This document shows, one piece after another, positions 23,611 through 30,915 of a DNA stretch of 54,757 nucleotides (the first letter of the stretch is position 1; each line of letters starts with the position of its first letter). The stretch lies in assembly GCA_910588685.1 (NCBI GenBank), contig CAJUPX010000014.1:1-54757 (forward strand), in the 5' to 3' direction. The notes under the pieces were generated by a model. That model had not been told where the DNA came from, did no database searches, and saw only the letters and a program-made list of their open reading frames with translations. The DNA is from an uncultured Christensenellaceae bacterium (GTDB taxonomy: Bacteria > Bacillota > Clostridia > Christensenellales > Borkfalkiaceae). A program made the position numbers and the translations under genes.

Positions 23611-23635
23611 ACCACGCCCGAAAACATATAATCGG

Positions 23636-23664
23636 TTGACTGCCGAGCCGAAAAGTGGTAATAT
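23636..23664 (+). promoter_or_regulatory. Putative promoter of a short ORF near the right end
   Basis: TTGACT (23636-23641), 17-bp spacer, TAATAT (23659-23664). The -10 matches consensus at four of six positions. It precedes a ribosome-binding site (AAAGGAAAGG) and the ORF at 23696. Confidence 0.5.
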
Positions 23665-23695
23665 AAAACGGCAACACGCGAAAGGAAAGGCACAA

Positions 23696-23773
23696 ATGGA
23701 GCAAATCGGGGCAAAAATAGCGTTTATAAAGGTTTTCAAAAAAATTTATAAAAAATTTCTAAAAATATGCTAA
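23696..23773 (+). CDS. Possible cationic amphipathic peptide (25 aa)
   Basis: ATG 23696 follows AAAGGAAAGG by 5 bases and lies behind a plausible promoter. The product starts MEQIGAKIAFIKVFKK and ends IYKKFLKIC. It has seven lysines and one acidic residue, with hydrophobic residues at helical spacing, so it would form a strongly amphipathic helix. Such short basic peptides can be membrane-active (toxin, holin-like, bacteriocin-like). It lies 20 bp inside the right end of the element. It is short enough that a chance ORF cannot be excluded. Confidence 0.4.
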   Translation: MEQIGAKIAFIKVFKKIYKKFLKIC

Positions 23774-23792
23774 AAACGCTTGACTCCTTTGC

Positions 23793-23808
23793 AAAAATTA
23801 TTTATTCA
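23793..23808. repeat. Right 16-bp direct repeat of the inserted element
   Basis: AAAAATTATTTATTCA, identical to 9801-9816. The element side reads ...ACTCCTTTGC before it. If the first A belongs to the element, the right end is CA and the duplication is 15 bp. Five bases further right begins the -35 of the next host promoter. Confidence 0.85.
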
Positions 23809-23812
23809 ACGC

Positions 23813-23841
23813 TTGCAAAATCAACAATTACTTGATATAAT
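23813..23841 (+). promoter_or_regulatory. Host promoter of the gene at 23883
   Basis: TTGCAA (23813-23818), 17-bp spacer, TATAAT (23836-23841). The expected transcript starts near 23849 and includes an AGGAG ribosome-binding site at about 23870. The promoter core lies wholly outside the element. Confidence 0.85.
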
Positions 23842-23882
23842 TATTTTTGTCATAAAAAATAATGATATAGGAGATTTTAAAA

Positions 23883-24185
23883 ATGGCAAAACAGAAAAAG
23901 AACACTTCGTCCTCGTCAAAAAAATCGGTAACTCTCGATTACAAGTTTTTTGCATTCTGGGGTCTGGTTTTCGCCGGCGCGGCAATTTTACTCGGAGGTA
24001 TTTTCGGTAAATTAGGCCTTGGCGTTATTACGCAGGTATTCAACATTATCGGCGCGGTTGCTATAGGTGTGGCTATAATTCCCGCTTCCTGGCATTATGT
24101 AGCGCACAAAAATATCGCCTGGAAAATTATCTGGATTGTTTGCTTGCTTGCTTATATAGTAGGTTACGTGCTTTCGCAAATTTAA
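23883..24185 (+). CDS. Small membrane protein (100 aa)
   Basis: Starts MAKQKKNTSSSSKK after ATAGGAG. A basic, Ser-rich N-terminal tail is followed by three hydrophobic segments (about residues 24-42, 48-68, 76-98: FFAFWGLVFAGAAILLGG, FNIIGAVAIGVAIIP, IIWIVCLLAYIVGYVL). Similar small proteins are common in Clostridia, but I cannot name a function. It has its own promoter and terminator. It is the host gene immediately right of the inserted element. Confidence 0.8.
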   Translation: MAKQKKNTSSSSKKSVTLDYKFFAFWGLVFAGAAILLGGIFGKLGLGVITQVFNIIGAVAIGVAIIPASWHYVAHKNIAWKIIWIVCLLAYIVGYVLSQI

Positions 24186-24195
24186 CTTAACTTTA

Positions 24196-24222
24196 AAATC
24201 CCCGTTTGGCGGGGATTTTTTT
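24196..24222 (+). terminator. Terminator after the small membrane protein
   Basis: AAAATCCCCG / GCGGGGATTTT-type stem with TTTG loop followed by a T run. Confidence 0.9.
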
Positions 24223-24235
24223 ATGCCCTTTTTTC

Positions 24236-24264
24236 TTTACAAACGCGCCTGATTGCTGTATAAT
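24236..24264 (+). promoter_or_regulatory. Promoter of der, predicted leaderless
   Basis: TTTACA (24236-24241), 17-bp spacer, TATAAT (24259-24264). Only six bases separate the -10 from the ATG at 24271, so transcription should begin at or next to the start codon. No ribosome-binding site is present. Confidence 0.8.
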
Positions 24265-24270
24265 TTTTGT

Positions 24271-25578
24271 ATGGCTAATCCCTTAATTGCAATAGTCGGC
24301 AGACCGAACGTGGGCAAAAGCACGTTTTTTAACAGAGTCGTCGGCAGAAAAATATCAATAACCGAGGACAGACCGGGCGTCACCCGTGACAGGCTCTATG
24401 CCGACGGAGAATGGCGCGGCAAACCTTTTACGCTCGTAGACACGGGCGGTATAGAGTTGCGCTCCGACGACGTTATGTGGCGTGAAATCAAAAAACAGGC
24501 GGAAGTCGCAATAGAAACCGCGCAGGTTATACTCTTTTTCGTAGACGGAAGAGAGGGGCTTACCACCTCAGACTACGACGTGGCGGATATGCTGCGCCGC
24601 AGTAAAAAGCCCGTAATTCTTGTTGTAAACAAAATAGACGACTATTCCGAAGACAAAGTTTTTGAATTTTATTCAATCGGGCTTGGCGAGCCTTATCCCG
24701 TATCCTCCGAACACGGTTCGGGCGTCGGCGACGTGCTTGACGAGGCTGTCAGCTGGTTTGAAAAAGGCGACAGTGTAGAAGACGACAGTATAAAAATAGC
24801 CGTTGTCGGCAAGCCCAACGCGGGCAAAAGCAGCCTTGTAAACAGGCTTTTAGGCTTTGAGCGTTCAATAGTCACCGACATAGCGGGAACAACGCGCGAC
24901 GCGATAGATACGCCATTTACATACGGCGGCAAAAAATACACAATAATCGACACCGCGGGTATCCGCAGAAAGAGCAGGGTGGATGACGACGTGGAGTATT
25001 ATTCCGTGCTCCGCGCATTCGATGCCGTACGCCGCGCCGACGTCTGCCTTTTAGTTGTGGACAGCACGGAGGGACTTACCGAGCAGGATACCAAAATAAT
25101 AGGTTACGTTCACGAGCAGGGCAAACCCTCGCTCATTGTAATGAACAAGTGGGATTTAATAGAAAAGGACACTAATACCATAAACAAATTCGAGGCTAAG
25201 CTCAAAGAAGATTTAAAGTTTATGGATTATTTCAAATCGGTGTACATTTCCGCAAAAACCGGTCAGCGCGCCGAAAAACTGTTTACTTTTATAGACGCAG
25301 TTTATGAAAACGCCCGATTCCGCGTAGCAACAGGCACGCTCAACGACCTTATTTCCGATACGGTCCGCGCAAACGAGCCGCCCGCGCACAACGGCAGACG
25401 GCTCAAAATTTACTATTCCTCGCAGGTTGCTGTCGCCCCGCCCACGTTTGTTTTAAAGGTCAACTCGGTTGAGCTTTTACACTTTTCCTACGAACGTTTT
25501 TTGGAAAACGTGCTGAGAAAGAATTTCGATTTTTCGGGTACTCCTATTAAAATTCTCGCAAGGGAGAACGGCGAATAA
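24271..25578 (+). CDS. der: Ribosome assembly GTPase Der (EngA)
   Basis: Essential double-GTPase needed for maturation of the 50S subunit. Two tandem G domains: IVGRPNVGKSTFFN and DTGGIE, NKIDD in the first; VVGKPNAGKSSLVN, DTAGIRRKS and NKWD in the second near residues 180-300, then the C-terminal KH-like domain (RRLKIYYSSQVAVAPPTFVLKVN). Full length at 435 residues. The start at 24271 (MANPLIAIVGRPN) is the family start; an earlier in-frame TTG would overlap the promoter. The mRNA is predicted leaderless. The stop overlaps plsY. Confidence 0.97.
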   Translation: MANPLIAIVGRPNVGKSTFFNRVVGRKISITEDRPGVTRDRLYADGEWRGKPFTLVDTGGIELRSDDVMWREIKKQAEVAIETAQVILFFVDGREGLTTSDYDVADMLRRSKKPVILVVNKIDDYSEDKVFEFYSIGLGEPYPVSSEHGSGVGDVLDEAVSWFEKGDSVEDDSIKIAVVGKPNAGKSSLVNRLLGFERSIVTDIAGTTRDAIDTPFTYGGKKYTIIDTAGIRRKSRVDDDVEYYSVLRAFDAVRRADVCLLVVDSTEGLTEQDTKIIGYVHEQGKPSLIVMNKWDLIEKDTNTINKFEAKLKEDLKFMDYFKSVYISAKTGQRAEKLFTFIDAVYENARFRVATGTLNDLISDTVRANEPPAHNGRRLKIYYSSQVAVAPPTFVLKVNSVELLHFSYERFLENVLRKNFDFSGTPIKILARENGE

Positions 25579-26297
25579 TGAAATTTATTGAATTTTCCGA
25601 CTGCTGGTACTGGTTTTTACTTGCGGCAGCCGTGTGCTATCTGATAGGCTGTTTCAATTTTGCGGTGTTAATAGCGCGTTTCAAAAAAAAGGATATCCGT
25701 CATATGGGCAGCGGAAATCCCGGCACAATGAATATGACCCGCTCCCTCGGTATAAAATTCGGCGCGATTAACTTTTTCTGCGACGTGGCAAAAGGCGGCG
25801 TCCCCGCGCTTGCTGCGTATTTCATTTTCAAAAATTACTGTTTTGCTGGTACCGGGGTATCGGTTTCCGACTTTGCAAGGTATTTTTTCGGCGTTTTCGT
25901 AATTATAGGTCATATTTTCCCTGTAACAATGAAGTTTAAAGGCGGAAAAGGCATAGCTTCCACAATGGGGCTTTTTGTTTTTGCGCTCCCCTGCGAAGAA
26001 TGGTGGTTTATATTTTTAGCAATCGCTTTTCTTGCCTTGGTGCTCCTTTACATAGCCGTTACAGAATGGGGCAGTATGGGCTCGCTTCTCGGCGTGTCGG
26101 GGCTGACCGTGTGGCAGGGCGCAATCTTCGTTGTGAGATACCGCGCGGAAATTGCTGATTTCAACCCCTATGTAATAGCTCTTTTAATGATACTGCTTGT
26201 TCTCAATCTCTTAACCTGGCTCAGACATAAGGAGAATATAACCAAGCTTTTAGCGGGTGAAGAACATCACACCGCAGTAAAAAAACACAAAAAATGA
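25578..26297 (+). CDS. plsY: Glycerol-3-phosphate acyltransferase PlsY
   Basis: Membrane enzyme that transfers the acyl group from acyl-phosphate (made by PlsX) to glycerol-3-phosphate. The three conserved motifs are visible: GSGNPGTMNMTRSLG near residue 45, GHIFPVTMKFKGGKGIA near residue 115, and a later hydrophobic segment with ITEWGS-like sequence (AVTEWGSMGS). Several membrane segments; 239 residues, a little longer than usual because of a charged C-terminus. It overlaps der by one base, a common der-plsY arrangement. Confidence 0.95.
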   Translation: MKFIEFSDCWYWFLLAAAVCYLIGCFNFAVLIARFKKKDIRHMGSGNPGTMNMTRSLGIKFGAINFFCDVAKGGVPALAAYFIFKNYCFAGTGVSVSDFARYFFGVFVIIGHIFPVTMKFKGGKGIASTMGLFVFALPCEEWWFIFLAIAFLALVLLYIAVTEWGSMGSLLGVSGLTVWQGAIFVVRYRAEIADFNPYVIALLMILLVLNLLTWLRHKENITKLLAGEEHHTAVKKHKK

Positions 26298-26298
26298 T

Positions 26299-26778
26299 AT
26301 GAAAAAATTCAAATATAAATTTACAAAGCTTACTAAAGTTTTAATATGCGTTAGTCTGCTACTGCCTGTAGTAGCCTTTGCGCTCAACACGTATTACGTA
26401 ATAGCCGAGGGCACAAGAACGGCGGCAAATCCGTTTATACCCGTTTTAAGATACACGCTGATGTATTTCGTATCGGTGTTTGCGTTTGTGATTTTGTTGT
26501 CGTTTTTAATTTCCTCGTATTATTCTGTGGACGAAAAGTATTTTAAAACAAGTCTCGGCATAATAAAATCAAAGTACGAAATAAAAAAAATCGACTGTAT
26601 CGTAATCGAAAAAAACGTAAACAAGCTCGGCGTGTACTTTAAAGACCAGACTTTTATTGTAGTAGCCATAAACGACGAATGGTACGACGAATTTTCCGAC
26701 GCTATTCTCGCGGTAAATCCTGAAATAGAATTTTCTATAAAATCCGAAGACCCCCGCCCGGACGACAAAAAAAAGTAA
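26299..26778 (+). CDS. Membrane protein with PH-like cytoplasmic domain (159 aa)
   Basis: Two hydrophobic segments (residues about 13-35 and 52-75), then a soluble C-terminal domain: SVDEKYFKTSLGIIKSKYEIKKIDCIVIEK, KDQTFIVVAINDEWYDEF. This order of two membrane helices followed by a strand-rich domain with a 'kyEIkkI..I' pattern is that of bacterial PH-domain proteins; I make that assignment with moderate confidence. No enzymatic motif. Starts 1 base after plsY, so probably co-transcribed. Confidence 0.6.
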   Translation: MKKFKYKFTKLTKVLICVSLLLPVVAFALNTYYVIAEGTRTAANPFIPVLRYTLMYFVSVFAFVILLSFLISSYYSVDEKYFKTSLGIIKSKYEIKKIDCIVIEKNVNKLGVYFKDQTFIVVAINDEWYDEFSDAILAVNPEIEFSIKSEDPRPDDKKK

Positions 26779-26808
26779 AATTAAAAGCGCCTTGCGGCGC
26801 CTTTAATT
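26779..26808. terminator. Bidirectional terminator between convergent genes
   Basis: AATTAAA-a-GCGCC TTGC GGCGC-c-TTTAATT, an inverted repeat with A/T-rich outer arms that reads as a terminator in both directions, serving the PH-like gene (+) and the lipoprotein gene at 26807 (-). Confidence 0.85.
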
Positions 26809-27175
26809 AATTTCCGTCACAATCGGGCTGTTCGGGTTCTTCGGGCTTTGGAAAGGGCTTAAAACTTATGCCGTTTTCGTCCTTAATCAAATCGTAAACG
26901 TGCAGCTTGGGAAAGTTTATAATTATTTCAAGAGAGTTGTGTCCGCGGCGGCGTCTGCAACGTCTGCAATCCTTATCTCCCGGCGCAGGCTCGGGTAAAG
27001 GCACGGGTTCGGGCGCTGGCTCGGCTTCCTCGGGCGGCTGGTTAACGCCGTCGTCAACAACGGATTCAGCCGCGGTTTGCGCCGACGTGGTGTTTCTGTC
27101 CGCTCCCGTACAGCCTGTAAAAGCCGCGGTGCATAAAGTAAGTACGCTGAGAAGTATAATTAAAAGCTTTTTCAT
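26807..27175 (-). CDS. Proline-rich lipoprotein (122 aa)
   Basis: Lipoprotein signal MKKLLIILLSVLTLCTAAFTGC, with Cys 22 as the lipidated residue. The mature protein has a Pro/Glu/Ala-rich linker (PAPEPVPLPEPAPG), a short Arg/Cys-rich segment (KDCRRCRRRRG), then a small domain of about 45 residues ending EEPEQPDCDGN. No family recognised. The opposite-strand ORF of similar length is a shadow. Stands alone on the - strand. Confidence 0.75.
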   Translation of the reverse strand: MKKLLIILLSVLTLCTAAFTGCTGADRNTTSAQTAAESVVDDGVNQPPEEAEPAPEPVPLPEPAPGDKDCRRCRRRRGHNSLEIIINFPKLHVYDLIKDENGISFKPFPKPEEPEQPDCDGN

Positions 27176-27257
27176 AATAACAGTATGGATAGAGCTTAAA
27201 AATATATTCGCGTTATTTCCAAAAAAAGTAAATTAACTGTAGGCGGGAGGGGTAAAA

Positions 27258-27506
27258 ATGTCTGAAAACAGGATAGCAGTAATTAGCGTTATTGCCGAAG
27301 ACAGAACAAAAGGCGCGGACATAAACCGAATTCTATCCGGTTACGGCGAGTATATTGTGGGTAGAATGGGCGTTCCGTACCGCGAAAAGGATGTTTTTGT
27401 TATATGCGTAATAGCAGACGCGCCCGCGGAAATAATAAACACGCTTACGGGAAAAATAGGTATGCTGCCCGGCGTTACGGCAAAAACCCTGATGAGCAAA
27501 AAATAA
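27258..27506 (+). CDS. TM1266-type iron-only hydrogenase system regulator
   Basis: Small ACT-like protein (82 residues) of the TM1266 family: IAVISVIAEDR, SGYGEYIVGRMGVPYREKDVFVICVIAD, LTGKIGMLPGV are the family's conserved blocks. Homologues occur with [FeFe]-hydrogenase maturation genes (hydE, hydF, hydG) and are thought to be regulatory; the ligand is unknown. The ATG follows GGGAGGGG. No hydrogenase genes are visible here. It lies 90 bases before an ABC importer operon in the same direction. Confidence 0.88.
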   Translation: MSENRIAVISVIAEDRTKGADINRILSGYGEYIVGRMGVPYREKDVFVICVIADAPAEIINTLTGKIGMLPGVTAKTLMSKK

Positions 27507-27595
27507 TGCGGAATAGCTTAAAGCTTACGTAAAGTTAAAAAGTAATAAATTTGAGGTAAAAGGTCAATAAACCTGATACCGAAAAGGAGCATAAA

Positions 27596-28612
27596 ATGAA
27601 AAAATTTTTATCTGTAATCGCGGCGGTTGCGGCGTTTACTTTGTCGGCTTTCGGCTTTTCAGCTTGTAAAAGCGGGAATGACGGGAATGAAAACGAAGCG
27701 GTAAAGCTTGTTTCCGTGGACGCGGCGCAGGTAGGCACTCAGTCGGGTATAGACTACTTCGTAGTGGCGGAACCCGCGGCATCGGCAAAGGTAAACGCCG
27801 TAGAGGGACTCGAATTTGCCGGTAATCTTCAAACACTGTACGGCGGGGAAAACGGTTATCCGCAGGCGGTAGTGGTAGCCAAAAGCTCTCTTGTGGAAAG
27901 CGACGGTGCGTTTTTATCGGCTTTTACTCAAAAACTCAAAAATGCAAACGCGTGGCTTTCCGACAGCGCAACCACGCCGCAGCGAATCGTGGATGCCGTT
28001 CAGGCTCACGCAAGCGAAGGTATGCAGACCACGCTAAATGCAAAAACGCTTACAAAACAGGTAATACAAAATTGCAGTATTGATTTTACGGACGCAAAGG
28101 ACTGTAAAGAAGAGATAACATCCTTTATGCAAAAGCTCAACGCAGTGCAGGATTTCGGTACTCCGCAAAACGGTTTTTTTGCGGAAACCTACAATACGCA
28201 GAGCTCGCAGACGGATAATATCAAAGTGGTTATGCCCGACGGAGCAACGGCTGTGGGGCTTGCGGAGATTATGTCAACGGACGTTGACTTCGGCAAAACG
28301 GTAAATTACGAGGTTGTCAATTCAAACGCCGTGCAGGGTTTTGTTACAGGCGCAAATCCCAGGGCGGATATATGCGTGCTGCCCTTAAATATGGCGGTCA
28401 AGCTTTTGGGTGGCGGGCAGAATTATAAGCTCTTAGGCACGCTCACCCACGGCAATCTTTATATCGTTTCAAAGAGCGGAGTTAAACTTACGTCCGCTAA
28501 TATGTCGGAGTTAAGGGGGAAAACGGTAGGAGTTATAATGCTTGCCGCAGTTCCTGGTCTTACGTTTAAAGTCATTTTGAACGAATACGGCATTGTATAT
28601 TCCGAGCAATAA
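27596..28612 (+). CDS. ABC importer substrate-binding lipoprotein (NMT1-like)
   Basis: Lipoprotein signal ending GFSAC (Cys 24). The mature part has the features of the NMT1/SsuA class: GIDYFVVAEPAASAK near residue 50 and the paired lobes with DVDFGKTVNYEVV, GANPRADICVLPLNMAVKLL and a C-terminal GKTVGVIML. Ligand unknown; relatives bind sulfonates, nitrate, riboflavin or pyrimidine thiamine precursors. Strong AAGGAG site. First gene of an SBP-permease-ATPase operon. No riboswitch motif is evident in the 90-base leader. Confidence 0.8.
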   Translation: MKKFLSVIAAVAAFTLSAFGFSACKSGNDGNENEAVKLVSVDAAQVGTQSGIDYFVVAEPAASAKVNAVEGLEFAGNLQTLYGGENGYPQAVVVAKSSLVESDGAFLSAFTQKLKNANAWLSDSATTPQRIVDAVQAHASEGMQTTLNAKTLTKQVIQNCSIDFTDAKDCKEEITSFMQKLNAVQDFGTPQNGFFAETYNTQSSQTDNIKVVMPDGATAVGLAEIMSTDVDFGKTVNYEVVNSNAVQGFVTGANPRADICVLPLNMAVKLLGGGQNYKLLGTLTHGNLYIVSKSGVKLTSANMSELRGKTVGVIMLAAVPGLTFKVILNEYGIVYSEQ

Positions 28613-28620
28613 TATTTCAA

Positions 28621-29391
28621 ATGAAAAAGTTTTTTTCATCCCGAAAAGCTGATATTATATTTTCAGCCGCGGCAATAGTTTTTATGTTGCTTGCCTGGAT
28701 AACCGCATATTACAGCGTAAAAAACCAGTACCTTGTCCCGTCGTTTTCCGATTCCGTAAAAAGTCTGTTTGAATGTTTTACCGAAAGCGAATTTTATAGC
28801 GCGTTCGCCCACACGTTTTTACGTACTCTGTCGGCGTTTATACTTTCGTTTTTGCTTGCGGGAGCGTGCGCTTCGTTGTCCGCATTAAGCGGCAAATTCA
28901 AAGCGTTTTTAAAACCCGTAACCGTACTTTTCCGCACGGTTCCCACGCTTGCGGTAATTTTACTGTTGCTCGTTTGGACAAGCGCGAAAACCGCGCCGCA
29001 GATTGTTACTTTTTTAGTGCTTTTTCCTATAATTTATTCCCAGCTGACCGCCGCGGCGGAGCAGATAGACGGCGGACTTCTGCAAATGGCGGAGGTCTAC
29101 GGTGTGTCCGGGCGCGACAGACTCTTTAAAATATATCTGCCGCAGGTATCCGTGCCGGTTTTCTCCGAAGCGGGCGCAAATATGTCGCTCGGACTTAAAG
29201 TTATGATTTCCGCGGAGGTTATGGCGTCTACCTATAAAAGCATAGGCGGACTTATGAACTCCGCCAGGGCATATCTTGAAATGCCCCGCCTCGCCGCGCT
29301 CACGCTTATAACCGTTGCGCTCGGGCTTGCGCTCGATATCGCGCTTTCGCAGCTCAAAAGAATAAACGGGAGGTGGTATGTTGGAAATTAA
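28621..29391 (+). CDS. ABC importer permease (SsuC/TauC type)
   Basis: Polytopic membrane protein of 256 residues with about six hydrophobic segments and the cytoplasmic EAA loop, here QMAEVYGVSGRDRLFKIYLPQV near residue 158, which contacts the ATPase. N-terminal start MKKFFSSRKAD lies 8 bases after the substrate-binding gene; there is no clear ribosome-binding site, suggesting coupled translation. Belongs to the same transporter as its neighbours. Confidence 0.88.
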   Translation: MKKFFSSRKADIIFSAAAIVFMLLAWITAYYSVKNQYLVPSFSDSVKSLFECFTESEFYSAFAHTFLRTLSAFILSFLLAGACASLSALSGKFKAFLKPVTVLFRTVPTLAVILLLLVWTSAKTAPQIVTFLVLFPIIYSQLTAAAEQIDGGLLQMAEVYGVSGRDRLFKIYLPQVSVPVFSEAGANMSLGLKVMISAEVMASTYKSIGGLMNSARAYLEMPRLAALTLITVALGLALDIALSQLKRINGRWYVGN

Positions 29392-30049
29392 AAACCTCTC
29401 TAAAAGTTACGGTAGTTGTACCGTATACAAAAATTTCAGCCTCGATATTTCCGACGGCGAAATAACCTGTATTCTCGGCGAAAGCGGCAGCGGCAAAACC
29501 ACGCTTTTAAACTGTATAGCCCGCCTTACGCAATTTACAGGCGAAATAACTCCCGTCAAATGCTCGTATGTTTTTCAGGAGCCCCGCCTTGTTCCCAACC
29601 TCACAGTTTACGGCAACCTCGCGCTCGTCACGCGCGACGCAGAAAAGATAGAGCGCGCTCTCGAAGCCGTGCATTTGACCGATAAAAAAAGCTGTTATCC
29701 TAAAACGCTGTCGGGCGGACAGGCGCGGCGGGTTGCAATAGCCCGCGCGTTTGCGTTTGACGGCGGCGCGATACTTATGGACGAGCCGTTTTCCTCGCTC
29801 GATTTGCGCCTTAAATACGAAATTATAAACGAGTTTGCCGCAATCAGGCGAGAAAATAAAAAAACCGTAATTTTTGTTACGCACGATGTTGACGAGGCTG
29901 TTGCTCTCGCCAACCGTATTATCGTAATCGACGGCGGGAAAACAGTTTTTGACGAGAGTAACCAACCGCAAATCCCGGTCAAAATGGTCGGTAACGCGCC
30001 TATAAAACAAAAGCTTACCGACGCGCTTATGCGCGTCGGAAATAATTAA
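29378..30049 (+). CDS. ABC importer ATP-binding subunit
   Basis: Walker A GESGSGKTTLL near residue 34, Q-loop VFQEPRLVPN, signature LSGGQARRVAIARA near residue 112, Walker B GGAILMDEPFSSLD and the switch His in VTHDVDEAV. 223 residues, typical of SsuB/TauB ATPases. The ATG overlaps the permease by 14 bases and follows GGGAGGTGG. Energises the importer of the two preceding genes. Confidence 0.93.
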   Translation: MLEIKNLSKSYGSCTVYKNFSLDISDGEITCILGESGSGKTTLLNCIARLTQFTGEITPVKCSYVFQEPRLVPNLTVYGNLALVTRDAEKIERALEAVHLTDKKSCYPKTLSGGQARRVAIARAFAFDGGAILMDEPFSSLDLRLKYEIINEFAAIRRENKKTVIFVTHDVDEAVALANRIIVIDGGKTVFDESNQPQIPVKMVGNAPIKQKLTDALMRVGNN

Positions 30050-30069
30050 AAAATATAAGGAGATAAATT

Positions 30070-30591
30070 ATGAAAAAATTTTTCAAAGAGTTTAAAGCGT
30101 TTATATCGCGCGGCAACGTAATGGATATGGCGGTCGGCATTATAATCGGCGGCGCGTTTACTGCGATAATTACGTCGATTGTAAACAACATTTTAACGCC
30201 GCTGCTTTCGGCAATACCCGGTTCGGGTGATACGGGCGCGTTGCAGTGGGTAATAAAAGAAGCGTCCGAGGATGGACTTACCAAAGCCGTCATCGTTGAC
30301 TTCGGCGCGGTAATTTCTGCGATAGTAACCTTTCTTATAACTGCGCTTGTATTGTTTTTAATAATAAAAACTTTTAATAAAGTCCGCGACGGCGGCAAAA
30401 AACTTGCCGAAAAGCAAAAAAAGGCGCTTGAAAAGAAAATTAAAAATGGTGAAATTTCCGCTGAGGAGGCGGCAAAGGAGCAGGCTGTAATCGAAGAAAC
30501 GGTTGCGGCGCCTGCAGCGCCTACCGCGGAACAGCTTTTAACCGAAATCAGAGACCTGTTAAAAGCGCGCGGCGAAGACGAACGCAAGTAA
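30070..30591 (+). CDS. mscL: Large-conductance mechanosensitive channel MscL
   Basis: Opens under membrane tension to release solutes on hypo-osmotic shock. N-terminal amphipathic helix and pore helix FISRGNVMDMAVGIIIGGAF, second membrane helix around AVIVDFGAVISAIVTFLITALVLF, then a cytoplasmic helical bundle extended here by an Ala/Glu-rich region (about 30 residues longer than the minimal family). 173 residues. Strong AAGGAGAT site. Own terminator downstream. Confidence 0.96.
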   Translation: MKKFFKEFKAFISRGNVMDMAVGIIIGGAFTAIITSIVNNILTPLLSAIPGSGDTGALQWVIKEASEDGLTKAVIVDFGAVISAIVTFLITALVLFLIIKTFNKVRDGGKKLAEKQKKALEKKIKNGEISAEEAAKEQAVIEETVAAPAAPTAEQLLTEIRDLLKARGEDERK

Positions 30592-30616
30592 TATTTTTAT
30601 AATTTCAAACATATAT

Positions 30617-30642
30617 AAATACCACGCGAGTGGTATTTTTTT
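30617..30642 (+). terminator. Terminator after mscL
   Basis: AAATACCAC GCGA GTGGTATTT with a following T run. Confidence 0.9.
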
Positions 30643-30654
30643 GTGGGAGGAGTT

Positions 30655-30906
30655 ATGGAAGAAAATCACGGACTTAATATAGAACAGTGTAAAAAAGTTA
30701 CGGCTACCGGCATTATAAGCGTGGACGCGTTTTCGGATAAACAGATAGTTTTAAGCTATGCGGGCGGAAAAATAGTGGTATCGGGCAGCGGTATGAAAAT
30801 AGCCGGCTTTTCTAAATCGAGCGGCAGTTTTTCCGCCGCGGGTGAAATTTACGGCGCTAAATACATTAAAAAAGGCGGTAGTTTAAAACAAAAACTCTTC
30901 CGTTAA
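30655..30906 (+). CDS. yabP: Sporulation protein YabP
   Basis: YabP-family protein (83 residues) needed for spore coat/cortex assembly in Bacillus. Conserved pattern: LNIEQCKKVTATGIISVDAFSDKQIVLS and KIVVSGSGMKIAGFSKSSG. The start at 30655 (MEENHGLN) follows GGGAGG; a 4-codon upstream extension is rejected because it contains that site. First gene of a yabP-yabQ-divIC run, the same order as in Bacillus. Confidence 0.9.
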   Translation: MEENHGLNIEQCKKVTATGIISVDAFSDKQIVLSYAGGKIVVSGSGMKIAGFSKSSGSFSAAGEIYGAKYIKKGGSLKQKLFR

Positions 30907-30915
30907 AGGCATTTT

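Larger units (their letters stand above)
9801..23808. mobile_element. About 14-kb integrated element with phage tail genes and a DDE recombinase
   Basis: Bounded by an exact 16-bp direct repeat. If the ends are placed at 9817 and 23793 the element starts TG and ends CA, with a weak terminal match TGTAATGG versus TGCAAAGG. All genes but one (the lipoprotein at 16335) read left to right. Contents: early genes, XRE and two ribbon-helix-helix regulators, an Erf-type protein, tail/baseplate genes, a collapsed DGR, membrane proteins and an IS481-like recombinase. No capsid, portal, terminase, tape measure, endolysin, replication gene, or tyrosine/serine integrase is seen. It is either a deleted prophage or a compact satellite-like element. 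It separates rluD from the gene at 23883. Confidence 0.85.

Noticed and set aside
27507..27595. ACCTGATACC in the ABC importer leader, reminiscent of a TPP riboswitch
   Set aside because: The remaining conserved blocks (CTGAGA and the final CGTAGGGA) are absent and the leader is only 90 bases.
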